NCBI GenBank assembly: GCA_965247965.1 | Contig: OZ252053.1 | Span: 5,766,001 to 5,830,000, forward strand | Source of the DNA: UBA7328 sp965247965 | Lineage (GTDB): Bacteria > Bacteroidota > Bacteroidia > Chitinophagales > Saprospiraceae | Reading direction: 5' to 3' | Length of the DNA stretch: 64,000 nucleotides | In this document: one piece after another, positions 7,837 through 16,052 of the stretch | Layout: each line of letters opens with the position of its first letter | How positions within the stretch are numbered: the stretch's first letter is position 1 | Program-made: the position numbers and the translations under genes | Notes under the pieces: generated by a model | The model's input: the letters and a program-made list of their open reading frames with translations, nothing else | Told to the model about the DNA's origin: nothing | The model's database searches: none

Positions 7837-7975
7837 ACCCACAACTTCAGTTGTTGGGTGAAAGGGAAAGTAGTTCGCTGAACGGTTTCAACCGTTTTTC
7901 TGATTACTCGAACTGTCGAAACTGGTAAAACGGTTGTAGTGAACCGGTCTTAATTGGCTGCGACTGAAGTCGTGG
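7837..7975. repeat. Hairpin-rich REP/MITE-like repeat
   Basis: Three hairpins in about 140 bp: ACCCACAACTTC with AGTTGTTGGGT at 7837-7859, AACGGTT-TC-AACCGTT at 7881-7896, and CGACT-GA-AGTCG at 7961-7972. The outer hairpins are inverted relatives (ACAACTTCAG at one end, GACTGAAGTCG at the other). This resembles a bacterial interspersed mosaic element mobilised by a RAYT transposase; one such gene lies at 13668-14114. No gene is seen between 7833 and 8106. Confidence 0.5.
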
Positions 7976-8106
7976 TTTGAGCTTATCCATCTCAGTTTTG
8001 CTGCGTTTGTTATATAATAAGGCATTACAGTATCCGAAAACATTTAAATCTCAGCTAAGGATGCATTTGTGGTGAAGAGATAATTAGTGTTTTACAAATT
8101 TGCTAT

Positions 8107-8571
8107 TCAATTTAATAGTCTTTCATCAAATGCGAAAGCTTCGGTTTTCATAACCTTTATTTTACCAAAATCGGTGTGCAAGGTGTTAATGACGATGTTG
8201 AATTCAGATGGCAGCAGGGCTGAAGGTACCCGAATAGCCTGGTTATTTTTCTCAATAAGGTATTTGGCTCCTAACATCTTTAGTTTGTCTGGCGGCAGCA
8301 TGGCCTTCCAATTTTTTGGTAATTCTGCTTTCGGAATTTCCGGGATCAGCCGTATGTCTTCATATGGAATTTTGAGATGAAGAATCACGTATTTTGGTGG
8401 AACTAAATTCTTCCTTGTGTTCACTAATAGTTCCAAAACGGATAGCGCTCTTGATTCGGACGCGTACAGTACACTTACTCCGATTGGATTCCATCGGCCT
8501 CCATAAATCTTCGAACCTATCCCACTTATATCATCACCGTATTCTTCTCGGGTGATTCGGTAAACGATCAT
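8107..8571 (-). CDS. RES-domain toxin (NAD+ phosphorylase family)
   Basis: This 154-residue RES-family toxin is expected to deplete cellular NAD+. Family landmarks are the N-terminal MIVYRITREEY with the Arg, GGRWNPIGVSVLYAS, the Glu in ALSVLELLVNTR and the Ser in RVPSALLPSEFN. The gene begins one base after the stop of the Xre/ParS-type antitoxin gene, in the usual antitoxin-toxin order of RES-Xre modules. Length and motifs look intact, so this toxin-antitoxin pair is probably functional. Confidence 0.9.
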   Translation of the reverse strand: MIVYRITREEYGDDISGIGSKIYGGRWNPIGVSVLYASESRALSVLELLVNTRKNLVPPKYVILHLKIPYEDIRLIPEIPKAELPKNWKAMLPPDKLKMLGAKYLIEKNNQAIRVPSALLPSEFNIVINTLHTDFGKIKVMKTEAFAFDERLLN

Positions 8572-8572
8572 T

Positions 8573-9034
8573 CTAAGATATGATGCCGTGTTCGAGTCTT
8601 CCTAATGCGTTTATGACCATCCGGATGCCGAATACGGTATCCAGTAAGCTCTCAGGTTTGACATTGCCGAGTCCCGATATTTCGCTGCTCATCCAGGACT
8701 GGAATTTTTCTCGATCCTCAAACAGCTCGTATCCCTTGCGATAAAGTTCGACGATTTGGATCAATTGTCCGGATATATCTCTTCTCAAAATATGATCATT
8801 TTCATATCGATTAAGCTGTCTTTCAGACAAGGAGATTATATTTGACAACTTCTTTAGAGAGAGGTTTGTATATTCAAGGATATCATGAAGTTGTTTGATT
8901 GTCAGTCCCTTCCGGTTTAACTCCAGATAGTCAAAAGAATTATTTATTATAATTTCTCTGCTCTTATCGCTGAGTATCGCATTGGCCTGTATCATTGCTA
9001 TCGCATTTGTCCGTAAAAATAGTGACATCTGCAT
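8573..9034 (-). CDS. Xre/MbcA/ParS-type antitoxin of RES module
   Basis: This 153-residue protein has a central helix-turn-helix-like part (LSLKKLSNIISLSERQLNRY) and a C-terminal toxin-binding domain of the DUF2384 type (ESLLDTVFGIRMVINALGRLEHG). It is the cognate antitoxin of the RES toxin immediately downstream and likely represses the operon. The start at 9034 may be early; an ATG a few codons in would also serve. The promoter lies in the short gap to the divergent amine oxidase gene. Confidence 0.87.
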   Translation of the reverse strand: MQMSLFLRTNAIAMIQANAILSDKSREIIINNSFDYLELNRKGLTIKQLHDILEYTNLSLKKLSNIISLSERQLNRYENDHILRRDISGQLIQIVELYRKGYELFEDREKFQSWMSSEISGLGNVKPESLLDTVFGIRMVINALGRLEHGIIS

Positions 9035-9079
9035 AAAGACGCAAGATCAATGCGCTATTTAAAAGGAAAATTGAAATCA

Positions 9080-10411
9080 ATGAAAACAGCCTATTGTTTA
9101 ATGCTCATAACAGCAACGCTCAATGCTTGTAATAAAGACGAGAATAATACTGGGACCATTCCACTTGACGCTAAGGTTATTGTCATTGGAGCGGGAGCAG
9201 CGGGATTATATGCTGGTAAAACCTTAAAAGAAAATAATGTAGATTTCACCATTTTGGAAGCATCGGACAGAATCGGCGGACGCCTGAAGAAGAACACCGA
9301 TTTTACTGATTTTCCATTGGACTTGGGCGCTGAATGGATTCACGGGAATAATGCGCTCACGTACAATTGGGCGACTGACAATGGGGTGGAAATATTTGAA
9401 GACGATAGTGCATCTAACCTTTGGTACAATGATCAGTTTTACAGCGAATCCAATATACCTGCTAACCTATCGTCCATTTTCGATTATATAGAAGCAGAGT
9501 CCACTGGAGGAGACGATATTTCATTGCTGGATTGGGCGACCACCCAAGGATATGGCGCCGATACGCATGATTTACTGGACGCCCTTGCCGGAGATCCCGG
9601 GGCATCCGCCTCTAAACTGAATATAAAGCAAACGGCCATAGAATCAGAAAATTGGTCTGCAGGTAGTAACGATTACAAATTTAGAAATCAGACGTATTAT
9701 GATTTGATATACAACAAAATAGTCCCTGAAATCGAAAACAATATTGTGCTAAATGCTCCTGTGACTAAAATCAATTATCAAAACGATAAGGTCATAGTGA
9801 CAGCAGGTGGTACGACCTACGAGGCCGATAGGGTAATCCTTACTGTTTCTGTGAATGTGTTGAAAAATAATGTTATAGAATTTGTCCCTGCATTGAGCGG
9901 CGACAAAATAAATGCGATCAACAAAATTGGAATGGAAGCCGGAATGAAGATCTATTTAAAATTCAAAACCCGCTTTTTTGAAAACAAAAACGTGCTGGGC
10001 ACAGCGATTGGTTCGACCTATTATGATGCTGGTTTTGGTAAAATTAGCAGCCAACCCACATTGGGAGTTTTTGTTATGGGTGATAAAGCTCAGACACTAA
10101 GCGATATCACCGAAGACGCTGCGGTAGAATCTATTATTGCTGAATTGGATGTAGTCCATAACGGACAAGCCTCTGAAAATTACACCGGAGAATATATCAT
10201 GCAAGATTGGAGAAAGGAGCCGTATGTGCTCGGTGCATACTCATACAGTACTGTTGGGATCGGAAATGCCAGGTCTATTTTGGCACAACCGGTAGACGAC
10301 AAGCTCTTTTTTGCAGGCGAAGCAACCCACCTGAACGGACATTATCAGACGGTACAAGGAGCGCTGGAAACGGGAGAGCGAGAAGCTCAGAACGCCATTC
10401 AATCGTTCTAG
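9080..10411 (+). CDS. Flavin monoamine oxidase family lipoprotein
   Basis: FAD-dependent amine/polyamine oxidase of about 443 residues. The Rossmann FAD motif is VIVIGAGAAGLYAGKTL, followed by the ribose-binding Glu in ILEASDRIGGR. Near the C-terminus AGEATHLNGHYQTVQGALE closes the FAD site. I choose ATG 9080 over 9050 because it gives a lipoprotein signal with a lipobox ending LNAC. The enzyme is therefore probably membrane-anchored outside the cytoplasm. The substrate amine is unknown. A second copy of this family survives only as a deletion relic at 24035-24225. Confidence 0.88.
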   Translation: MKTAYCLMLITATLNACNKDENNTGTIPLDAKVIVIGAGAAGLYAGKTLKENNVDFTILEASDRIGGRLKKNTDFTDFPLDLGAEWIHGNNALTYNWATDNGVEIFEDDSASNLWYNDQFYSESNIPANLSSIFDYIEAESTGGDDISLLDWATTQGYGADTHDLLDALAGDPGASASKLNIKQTAIESENWSAGSNDYKFRNQTYYDLIYNKIVPEIENNIVLNAPVTKINYQNDKVIVTAGGTTYEADRVILTVSVNVLKNNVIEFVPALSGDKINAINKIGMEAGMKIYLKFKTRFFENKNVLGTAIGSTYYDAGFGKISSQPTLGVFVMGDKAQTLSDITEDAAVESIIAELDVVHNGQASENYTGEYIMQDWRKEPYVLGAYSYSTVGIGNARSILAQPVDDKLFFAGEATHLNGHYQTVQGALETGEREAQNAIQSF

Positions 10412-10482
10412 GACAAGATTGACAGGTCCTTTATGAATTGTATAAAAGATTATGGAATTCGAGGTAGTAGCCCCTTCTAACT

Positions 10483-11216
10483 TCACTCCATACCATCGAT
10501 TAATCTTCTTAACTCTTTTATGTACCCAGGCCTGGTGCGACAGCACCCTCCTACAATAGACGCTCCATTATCAATCCATTTCGCAACCTCAGTAGCGTAT
10601 TCTTCCTCGTTGATTTCTTTGCAAGACTGCTTTTGCAAATCTTCGGCATTATCCACTAAATTCACGCCCTCAGAAATAACCGTTATATTTTCTGCATTCG
10701 CATATCCACCAATGGGTGAATTGGTCAATTCTTTCAGTTCATTAATGGCCTGCCCGACAAAGTTCGCACCGCAGCAATTCACCAAATAAGCATTTGGTTT
10801 TAAATCAACCAAAGCTGCGAAAGCCTTTTGTATCGATTCACCACTAGGTAAAATATTAGGTCGATTGCCATGCAGTGTCCAACTTACCCAAACTTCCATA
10901 TCGACATTTAATGTAGCTCTCAAAGCACATTTAGCTTCGAGTCCGCTCGCCATTGTTTCGCATACTATGACGTCTACCTGATCTTTGAGCATACTTGCTA
11001 TCTCGCTGTAATAATCCAACATTTCTCCCTCAGGAAGTATTAAGTCAGGTCGATAGCTCGTCTCAAGAGGAGGCAATGAGCCAATGATCTTTGTTGACTT
11101 ACCCGTTTTCGCCACAGCGCTTTTTGCCAGATCTATGGCCGTCATCGTCATTGCTTCCAGCCGCCTTTCGAGACCTGCTCTCTTTAGGATAGGTTGAGTC
11201 AACGCGTAATTATTAA
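10483..11216 (-). pseudogene. Homocysteine S-methyltransferase, C-terminal part (split by IS)
   Basis: C-terminal three quarters of a homocysteine S-methyltransferase-domain protein. Zn-binding cysteines are visible in LVNCCGANF and SIVGGCCRTRPGYIKEL, both essential in this family. The front of the gene lies at 12478-12659. Removing the 1261-bp IS and one 7-bp duplication joins ...SDYITINN to YALTQPILKRAGL in frame. The enzyme would methylate homocysteine to methionine (or act on a related thiol); MetY at 14287-15588 fits a sulfur-amino-acid setting. As it stands the gene is interrupted and probably inactive. Confidence 0.88.
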
Positions 11217-12477
11217 CTGACCTTTCGCAGGGCAGATATTTGGAAAATTAAAAAATAATATTATAGTTATTCCAAAAGAGGAATAGCTTGCAGTTGAGCA
11301 GGGTTAACCAAATTGAATTGTTTTTTCATTCGGTTAAGTTCTTGATATGCTGCTTTGACAGCTTTTAAGTATAGTCTTGCCTTTATGGCGAAGTGGTTTT
11401 TAGCTTGATTAATTTTGAGCAATTCGAGTTTAGTATACGCTATCATCACACAAAAAATATGATTGGACTGCGTCACTTCATACTTTGTTGGTGATTTGGC
11501 TAAACAAGCATTCTGTTTCATCGATTTGTGGAATTCCTCAACTTTCCATCTTCTTTCATAGATTGTATGAGTCTGCTGATGTGTAAGTTTTGTATCGTTG
11601 CTTACCAGATACAGTACGCCTGTGGAGTAATCTTTGTTCGTAAAGACTTGTTTGGTCAAAGAAACCGGAAAGTCCAATCCTTTGATCCAAACTTCCATTA
11701 CACAGTCTGGCTGTAGGTCTAGTGCATCGACTCTTGTAAACTTACCTTGCAGTTTTTCTTCCTTACTCAGGGCAACAAGACGATTGGTCTTAATTGCACC
11801 GATAAAATGCTTTTTTAACTCGTAATGCACAAACTCCATATTGTCATTTGAGCTAAACCAACTATCCCATAAGGCATATTTGTACTGAACATGATTACGC
11901 TGTGTGAGTACTTTGAGCCTTTGTCTTACTAACTCATTCTTACTCACCTCACTTTTGCGTTTCTCTTGTCGTGTTTTTAGATCAGTAAACCTGATTGGCT
12001 TTCTGATAATTTCATAGGCTAAAGGCAACTCTACCGTTTGGCCATCACCCAATTGGTTATGATATAGAAAACTTATCATATTGATGCCTTTGACGCTCCT
12101 GTTCTTTGTATGATCAAAGTGATACGTTATTATCTCATTCTGAGTAGAATGTGGTTTTTCAGTTATCACATCATCAATACAAATGCTACCATCAGGACTT
12201 TCTACTTTCCTGACTATAGGTTTAACAGATTTCCAATAATCTTTTTGGCCCAGAGTAGGCTGAGCCAAAAATCTACTGATCTGATCATGGCTATAAGCAC
12301 CGTCTAACATTTTAGACATACCTATAGCTGTGCTGTGACTAAAACTTGTCAACAAATAATCGCTGTACAAGTCGGCAATGTGCGGATTCATCATTAGTAA
12401 CTATCTTTAGATCCAGCACAAAGCTATACATATAATAATTTTTTACAATACCAAATTTTCGAACTGCGAAATGTCAG
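11217..12477 (-). mobile_element. IS4-superfamily (IS701-like) insertion sequence, 1261 bp
   Basis: Terminal inverted repeats CTGACCTTTCGCAG (11217-11230) and CTGCGAAATGTCAG (12464-12477) match at 13 of 14 positions. Both sides carry the direct repeat TTATTAA (11210-11216 and 12478-12484), a 7-bp target duplication. Together with the in-frame joining of the flanking gene this shows a simple insertion that has not been rearranged. Confidence 0.92.
11267..12394 (-). CDS. DDE transposase, IS4 superfamily (IS701-like)
   Basis: This 375-residue transposase fills the element at 11217-12477. Catalytic landmarks are SICIDDVITEKP, YALWDSWFSS and YERRWKVEEFHKSMKQ, the last giving the Y-R-E-K pattern of the IS4 superfamily. 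The frame is uninterrupted and both inverted repeats are present, so the element may still be mobile. Assignment to IS701 rather than another IS4-like group is from memory of similar proteins and is tentative. Confidence 0.85.
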   Translation of the reverse strand: MMNPHIADLYSDYLLTSFSHSTAIGMSKMLDGAYSHDQISRFLAQPTLGQKDYWKSVKPIVRKVESPDGSICIDDVITEKPHSTQNEIITYHFDHTKNRSVKGINMISFLYHNQLGDGQTVELPLAYEIIRKPIRFTDLKTRQEKRKSEVSKNELVRQRLKVLTQRNHVQYKYALWDSWFSSNDNMEFVHYELKKHFIGAIKTNRLVALSKEEKLQGKFTRVDALDLQPDCVMEVWIKGLDFPVSLTKQVFTNKDYSTGVLYLVSNDTKLTHQQTHTIYERRWKVEEFHKSMKQNACLAKSPTKYEVTQSNHIFCVMIAYTKLELLKINQAKNHFAIKARLYLKAVKAAYQELNRMKKQFNLVNPAQLQAIPLLE

Positions 12478-12659
12478 TTATTAATAGTAATGTAATCGCT
12501 GCCTGCATTGATATAATCGATATGAATAGCTTCCACAATGTCCGGAGCATCGATGAGCGCTTGAGCAGACCAGATCGAATTGACGTGGGACGGCACTTCT
12601 ACTCCGCGCATTCTTAATTCGGTACCCAGGCCTCCGTCGGTGAGTAGTATTTCCTTCAT
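12478..12659 (-). pseudogene. Homocysteine S-methyltransferase, N-terminal part (split by IS)
   Basis: Begins at ATG 12657-12659 with MKEILLTDGGLGTELRMRG, the canonical start of this TIM-barrel family, and runs to SDYITINN where the IS begins. The rest of the protein is encoded at 10483-11216. A TTG 15 bases upstream is a possible but weaker start. See that entry for the reconstruction. Confidence 0.85.
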
Positions 12660-12723
12660 AACATGCAAATTCAAGTCTTTGCAATCAAAAATCGATCTCC
12701 GAAAAATCCAATCAATGGTGAGT

Positions 12724-13536
12724 TCAAATTTGTGCTTGAACTTGTACTTGATTCTTGAACTTGTTTAGCGCTTCTCTCAAATAATCCAGCACTACATTCG
12801 GCTGCTCTATCATTAAGGAGTGGCCGGAATCCTGCACCTTTTTTACAACGGGGTTTTTGAAAGCGCCGATCAATTTTTTCGCTTTTCGAACTGGTGTGAG
12901 ATAATCGTTTTCTCCGAGGATCAACATGGTGTCAGCCGTCACCTTATCAGCGCTGTTGAGCCCTTGATCGTACTCCGCACACGCCTTAAGGTCCGTATAG
13001 ATGATGTCATTTGGAGCCTGTTCTAATAATTTTTTCGTAGTGCCGGTCATCCAAATTCCCGGGTTGCCATTTCTTCCAATTCTACCCGGATAGCTATAGC
13101 CCGTATACGTCAGAATATTTATGGCTTGTTGATGATTATTTTTGGCGGCCTCCAATAAAAAATCAGATACGGTCATGGGAACAGCAGTACCTACCATCAC
13201 CAGAGATTTTGCTCTTGTGCCAGCTAAAGCAGCAGTCTCAAGAGCTATTAATGAACCCATGCTATGCCCGACAACTGAGAATTCATCCACTCCCAGTTCA
13301 TCTAAATAACAGGTTACCCATTTTGCCATATCTTCTATTGAGGTGCATGCAGGGCCAGAACTTCTTCCGTGAGCGGGGAGGTCGATAGCGAGTACATTTC
13401 TTTTGTGGCGTACAAAGTGGCGTGCCGGCAATGTCCACACTGTATGATCCATGCCCGTGCCGTGGATGAATACGATGGGATTTGATTTATCGGTAAGTCC
13501 TTTAGAACCTGAGAATGCGTAGGTAGGTTTCTGCAT
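12724..13536 (-). CDS. Alpha/beta hydrolase
   Basis: Cytoplasmic alpha/beta-hydrolase of about 270 residues. The oxyanion-hole motif is VFIHGTGMDHTVW, the nucleophile Ser is in GHSMGS, the acid probably in ILGENDYLTP and the His in DSGHSLMIEQP. I choose ATG 13536 (MQKPTYAF); the longer open frame upstream runs into the hairpin repeats of the neighbouring transposase unit. The C-terminus FKNQVQVQAQI is repetitive. It lies directly downstream of the RAYT unit and upstream of the split homocysteine methyltransferase. The substrate is unknown. Confidence 0.85.
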   Translation of the reverse strand: MQKPTYAFSGSKGLTDKSNPIVFIHGTGMDHTVWTLPARHFVRHKRNVLAIDLPAHGRSSGPACTSIEDMAKWVTCYLDELGVDEFSVVGHSMGSLIALETAALAGTRAKSLVMVGTAVPMTVSDFLLEAAKNNHQQAINILTYTGYSYPGRIGRNGNPGIWMTGTTKKLLEQAPNDIIYTDLKACAEYDQGLNSADKVTADTMLILGENDYLTPVRKAKKLIGAFKNPVVKKVQDSGHSLMIEQPNVVLDYLREALNKFKNQVQVQAQI

Positions 13537-13574
13537 TGTTGCAATTATTTTTCGAACCGGACAATTTGACGGAA

Positions 13575-13660
13575 GGCCTGCCGGAGGTAGGCCAATTTGA
13601 ATAACCATGCATAAAATGCATGGCGAAGGTTTCAGCGACGTGGCAACCGCGAAGCGGTTG
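13575..13660. repeat. Hairpin cluster on left side of RAYT-like gene
   Basis: Three hairpins: GGCCT...AGGCC at 13575-13593, CCATGCAT-AAA-ATGCATGG at 13605-13623 and CAACCGC-GAA-GCGGTTG at 13644-13660. The last has a counterpart, CAACCAC-TTT-GTGGTTG, on the other side of the gene. Such subterminal hairpins are what HUH transposases of the IS200/RAYT class recognise. Confidence 0.6.
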
Positions 13661-13667
13661 AATATTC

Positions 13668-14114
13668 CTATTCCAAATATTTTTCATCAAATTCAATTTG
13701 GTGTTCTTTGTACAACGCGATCAATTCATCTCGAAAACTTATTTTTTTATGGTGTGCTTCCTGGTTTTTGACGTATTCGATTAGATTATTCTTGGCATCT
13801 ACTTTATACGTGAAAGCAGAATATCCGATTTGCCAATTAGTGAATTTTGGAAATAAGTTTTCATCCTTAATAAATCCCGAACTGGCCACCTTTATATCCT
13901 TTACCAAATCGGCCAAGGCAATAGAGGGGTGAAGATGAGATACAATATGTAAATGATCTTCTACGCCGTTAATGCGATATAGATGGCAATTCTTATTTTT
14001 TGTAATTCCCCAAATGTATTTGAATAGAATAGGTCGGTTTTCTTTTATCAATACAGGTTTTCGATGTTTGGGGCTGAATATAATTTGATACAGGATTTGT
14101 GTATAAGTGCTCAT
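13668..14114 (-). CDS. IS200/RAYT-like HUH transposase (TnpA_REP)
   Basis: This 148-residue Y1 transposase has the HUH motif in VEDHLHIVSHLHP and a catalytic Tyr in LIEYVKNQEAHHKK. The start MSTYTQILYQIIFSPKHR is typical of the single-strand transposase family. Both sides carry palindromic hairpins rather than inverted terminal repeats, as for IS200 or REP-associated transposases. No accessory TnpB gene is present. The gene appears intact and may be the source of REP-like hairpins seen elsewhere in the window (7837-7975). Confidence 0.88.
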   Translation of the reverse strand: MSTYTQILYQIIFSPKHRKPVLIKENRPILFKYIWGITKNKNCHLYRINGVEDHLHIVSHLHPSIALADLVKDIKVASSGFIKDENLFPKFTNWQIGYSAFTYKVDAKNNLIEYVKNQEAHHKKISFRDELIALYKEHQIEFDEKYLE

Positions 14115-14130
14115 AGAGTTTGGTTTTATT

Positions 14131-14216
14131 CAACCACTTTGTGGTTGAGGTGTTGCTTAATTTGATTCTTCGCGTTGTACGCGAAGCTATTGATATTTGC
14201 CTGCCTTCAGCAGGCA
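14131..14216. repeat. Hairpin cluster on right side of RAYT-like gene
   Basis: CAACCAC-TTT-GTGGTTG at 14131-14147, CTTCGCGT-TGT-ACGCGAAG at 14168-14186 and TGCCTGC-CTTCA-GCAGGCA at 14198-14216. They mirror the cluster at 13575-13660 and probably mark the right end of the mobile unit. Confidence 0.6.
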
Positions 14217-14286
14217 TCAACTCCTTGAATAGATTTTATCTGATTTGCGAAGCTATCCAGATTATTCTTCATATAACCAATTGTAT

Positions 14287-15588
14287 TTAAGACAAGCGCT
14301 TTTTTACAGCCCCAAGAGCCATACCCAAATCATCAATCAAATCTTCCGGATCCTCAAGACCGATAGAAAGCCGAATCGTACCTTCCGAAATCCCGGCTTT
14401 TTTAAGCGCCGCTGTATTCATGCGGTGATGTGTAGTACTGGCCGGATGAATCACCAACGATTTAGCGTCTCCTACATTAGCGAGGTGAGAAAAAATATTC
14501 AGATTTTCAATGAAAACAACTCCTGCTTCTCTACCCCCTTTCAATTCGAACGTGAATATTGCTCCGCAGCCGTTGGGAAGTAATTTTTTTGCCAACTGGT
14601 GATCTTTATGATTTTCCAATTCCGGATAGGTTACACTTTCGACCTGTTGATGATCATCCAGAAAATTGACAATTTTTCTGGCGGTTTCGACGTGGCGTTG
14701 CATTCTTAAACCCAAAGTTTCTACACCTTGAAGAATGAGAAAGGCAGTGTGAGGACTCATGCAGGCTCCAAAATCCCGAGCTCCTTCTTTTCGCGCCCTT
14801 GTAATAAAAGCTGCTGGCCCGAATTCTTCTGTGAACCGCATACCGTGAAATCCGTCATAAGGTTCAGTGAGCTGAGGAAATTTTCCTGAACCATCCCAGT
14901 CGAAATTGCCGCTGTCTACAAGCACGCCTCCGATTACTACTCCATGACCTGATAAGAATTTGGTCGCAGAATGATAGATGATGTCTGCACCTAAATCGAA
15001 GGGTTTGATAAGGTAAGGTGTGGTAAAAGTCGAATCTACCATCAACGGAAGTGCTTGTGCGTGCGCAATCTTAGAAACTTCAGGTATGTCCATTACATCC
15101 AAACCGGGATTGCCAAGCGTCTCTCCGAATATGAGTCTGGTATTACTGTTAATCGATTTTTTCAAAGAATCCGTATTTCGAAAATCTACGAAAGTGGTAT
15201 TGATACCAAATCGTGGAAGTGTATATTCTAATAAATTGTGACTTCCTCCATAGAGACAATTGGATGCAACAATATGCGATCCTGCATCCATAATAGTGGC
15301 TATCGCCAGATGTAAAGCTGCCTGTCCACTTGCGGTAGCGATTGCGCCAACTCCTCCCTCCAGAGCCGTTATTCTTTCTTCTAAGACTGCATTTGTCGGA
15401 TTGGTTATTCTCGAATACACATGGCCTGTTCTTTCCACATTAAAAATGCCCGCTGCAAACTCGGAGTCTCTGAATACAAAGGATGACGTTTGGTAAATCG
15501 GTGTAGCTCTTGCGCCTGTGGTGGGATCGGGCCTTTGGCCTGCATGAAGAGAGAGAGTATCAGGTTTTAGTTCTCTTGGGTGTTTCAT
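14287..15588 (-). CDS. metY: O-acetylhomoserine sulfhydrylase / Cys-Met metabolism PLP enzyme
   Basis: This 433-residue PLP-dependent enzyme of the cystathionine gamma-synthase fold is most like O-acetylhomoserine (thiol)-lyase, which makes homocysteine from O-acetylhomoserine and sulfide. The start ELKPDTLSLHAGQRPDPTTG and the motif ITNPTNAVLEERITALEGG are typical. The PLP Lys is in HSATKFLSGHG. The C-terminal RLSIGLEDPEDLIDDLG closes the active site. It lies near the split homocysteine methyltransferase, giving a local sulfur-amino-acid theme. I looked for a SAM riboswitch in the 140-base leader and did not recognise one. Confidence 0.9.
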   Translation of the reverse strand: MKHPRELKPDTLSLHAGQRPDPTTGARATPIYQTSSFVFRDSEFAAGIFNVERTGHVYSRITNPTNAVLEERITALEGGVGAIATASGQAALHLAIATIMDAGSHIVASNCLYGGSHNLLEYTLPRFGINTTFVDFRNTDSLKKSINSNTRLIFGETLGNPGLDVMDIPEVSKIAHAQALPLMVDSTFTTPYLIKPFDLGADIIYHSATKFLSGHGVVIGGVLVDSGNFDWDGSGKFPQLTEPYDGFHGMRFTEEFGPAAFITRARKEGARDFGACMSPHTAFLILQGVETLGLRMQRHVETARKIVNFLDDHQQVESVTYPELENHKDHQLAKKLLPNGCGAIFTFELKGGREAGVVFIENLNIFSHLANVGDAKSLVIHPASTTHHRMNTAALKKAGISEGTIRLSIGLEDPEDLIDDLGMALGAVKKRLS

Positions 15589-15730
15589 AATCTTTGTTTA
15601 CAAACAAATCCCGACAAACAGAAATAGCCAGAACAGGGTAAAGAAACATAAGTGGCAATGAAGTTAATTTTTTTACTTCAAAGACCGCGATAGGGAAAAA
15701 CAATCCGTTTACACTTTCTTTTCCCCTTTT

Positions 15731-16036
15731 AACAGTACCAATGCTTATTTGATTGATAATTGCGGCCGGTTGATCAATGAATGGAATAGGGGAACGCGCC
15801 CCGGCCTGTCTGCCTATCTCCTGGAGAACGGGTCGATGTTCAGAACCTTCAAAATATCTCCTCGCGGTCCGTTTACTTCTGCGAGTGAAATAGCTATCGA
15901 AAATTTTATGTGGTCCGAAAAAATTTTGGAGTTGGAACCGATAGGCTCTAATGGGAGTACATTATTCCATTACATGGGATCTTATGCTTTTGCCTCTGGG
16001 TATTTACTTTATCAAGATCGAGGCAGACCGCGGTGA
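15731..16036 (+). pseudogene. Aryl-sulfate sulfotransferase relic
   Basis: About 100 codons that open with NAYLIDNCGRLINEWNRG and GLSAYLLENGSMFRTFKI, the characteristic first blade of Bacteroidota arylsulfotransferase-like (ASST) proteins. They then jump to SEKILELEPIGSNGSTLFHY, which resembles a later blade. Full-length members have 450 or more residues and a signal peptide. Here there is no signal peptide and most blades are absent, so I read it as a remnant with an internal deletion. It converges on the MFS gene, 16 bases away. Confidence 0.6.
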
Positions 16037-16052
16037 AGTGTTTACTTCGAAG

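Noticed and set aside
15589..15730. Possible SAM riboswitch before metY
   Set aside because: Searched by eye for the conserved core elements of SAM-I and SAM-II classes; none recognised.
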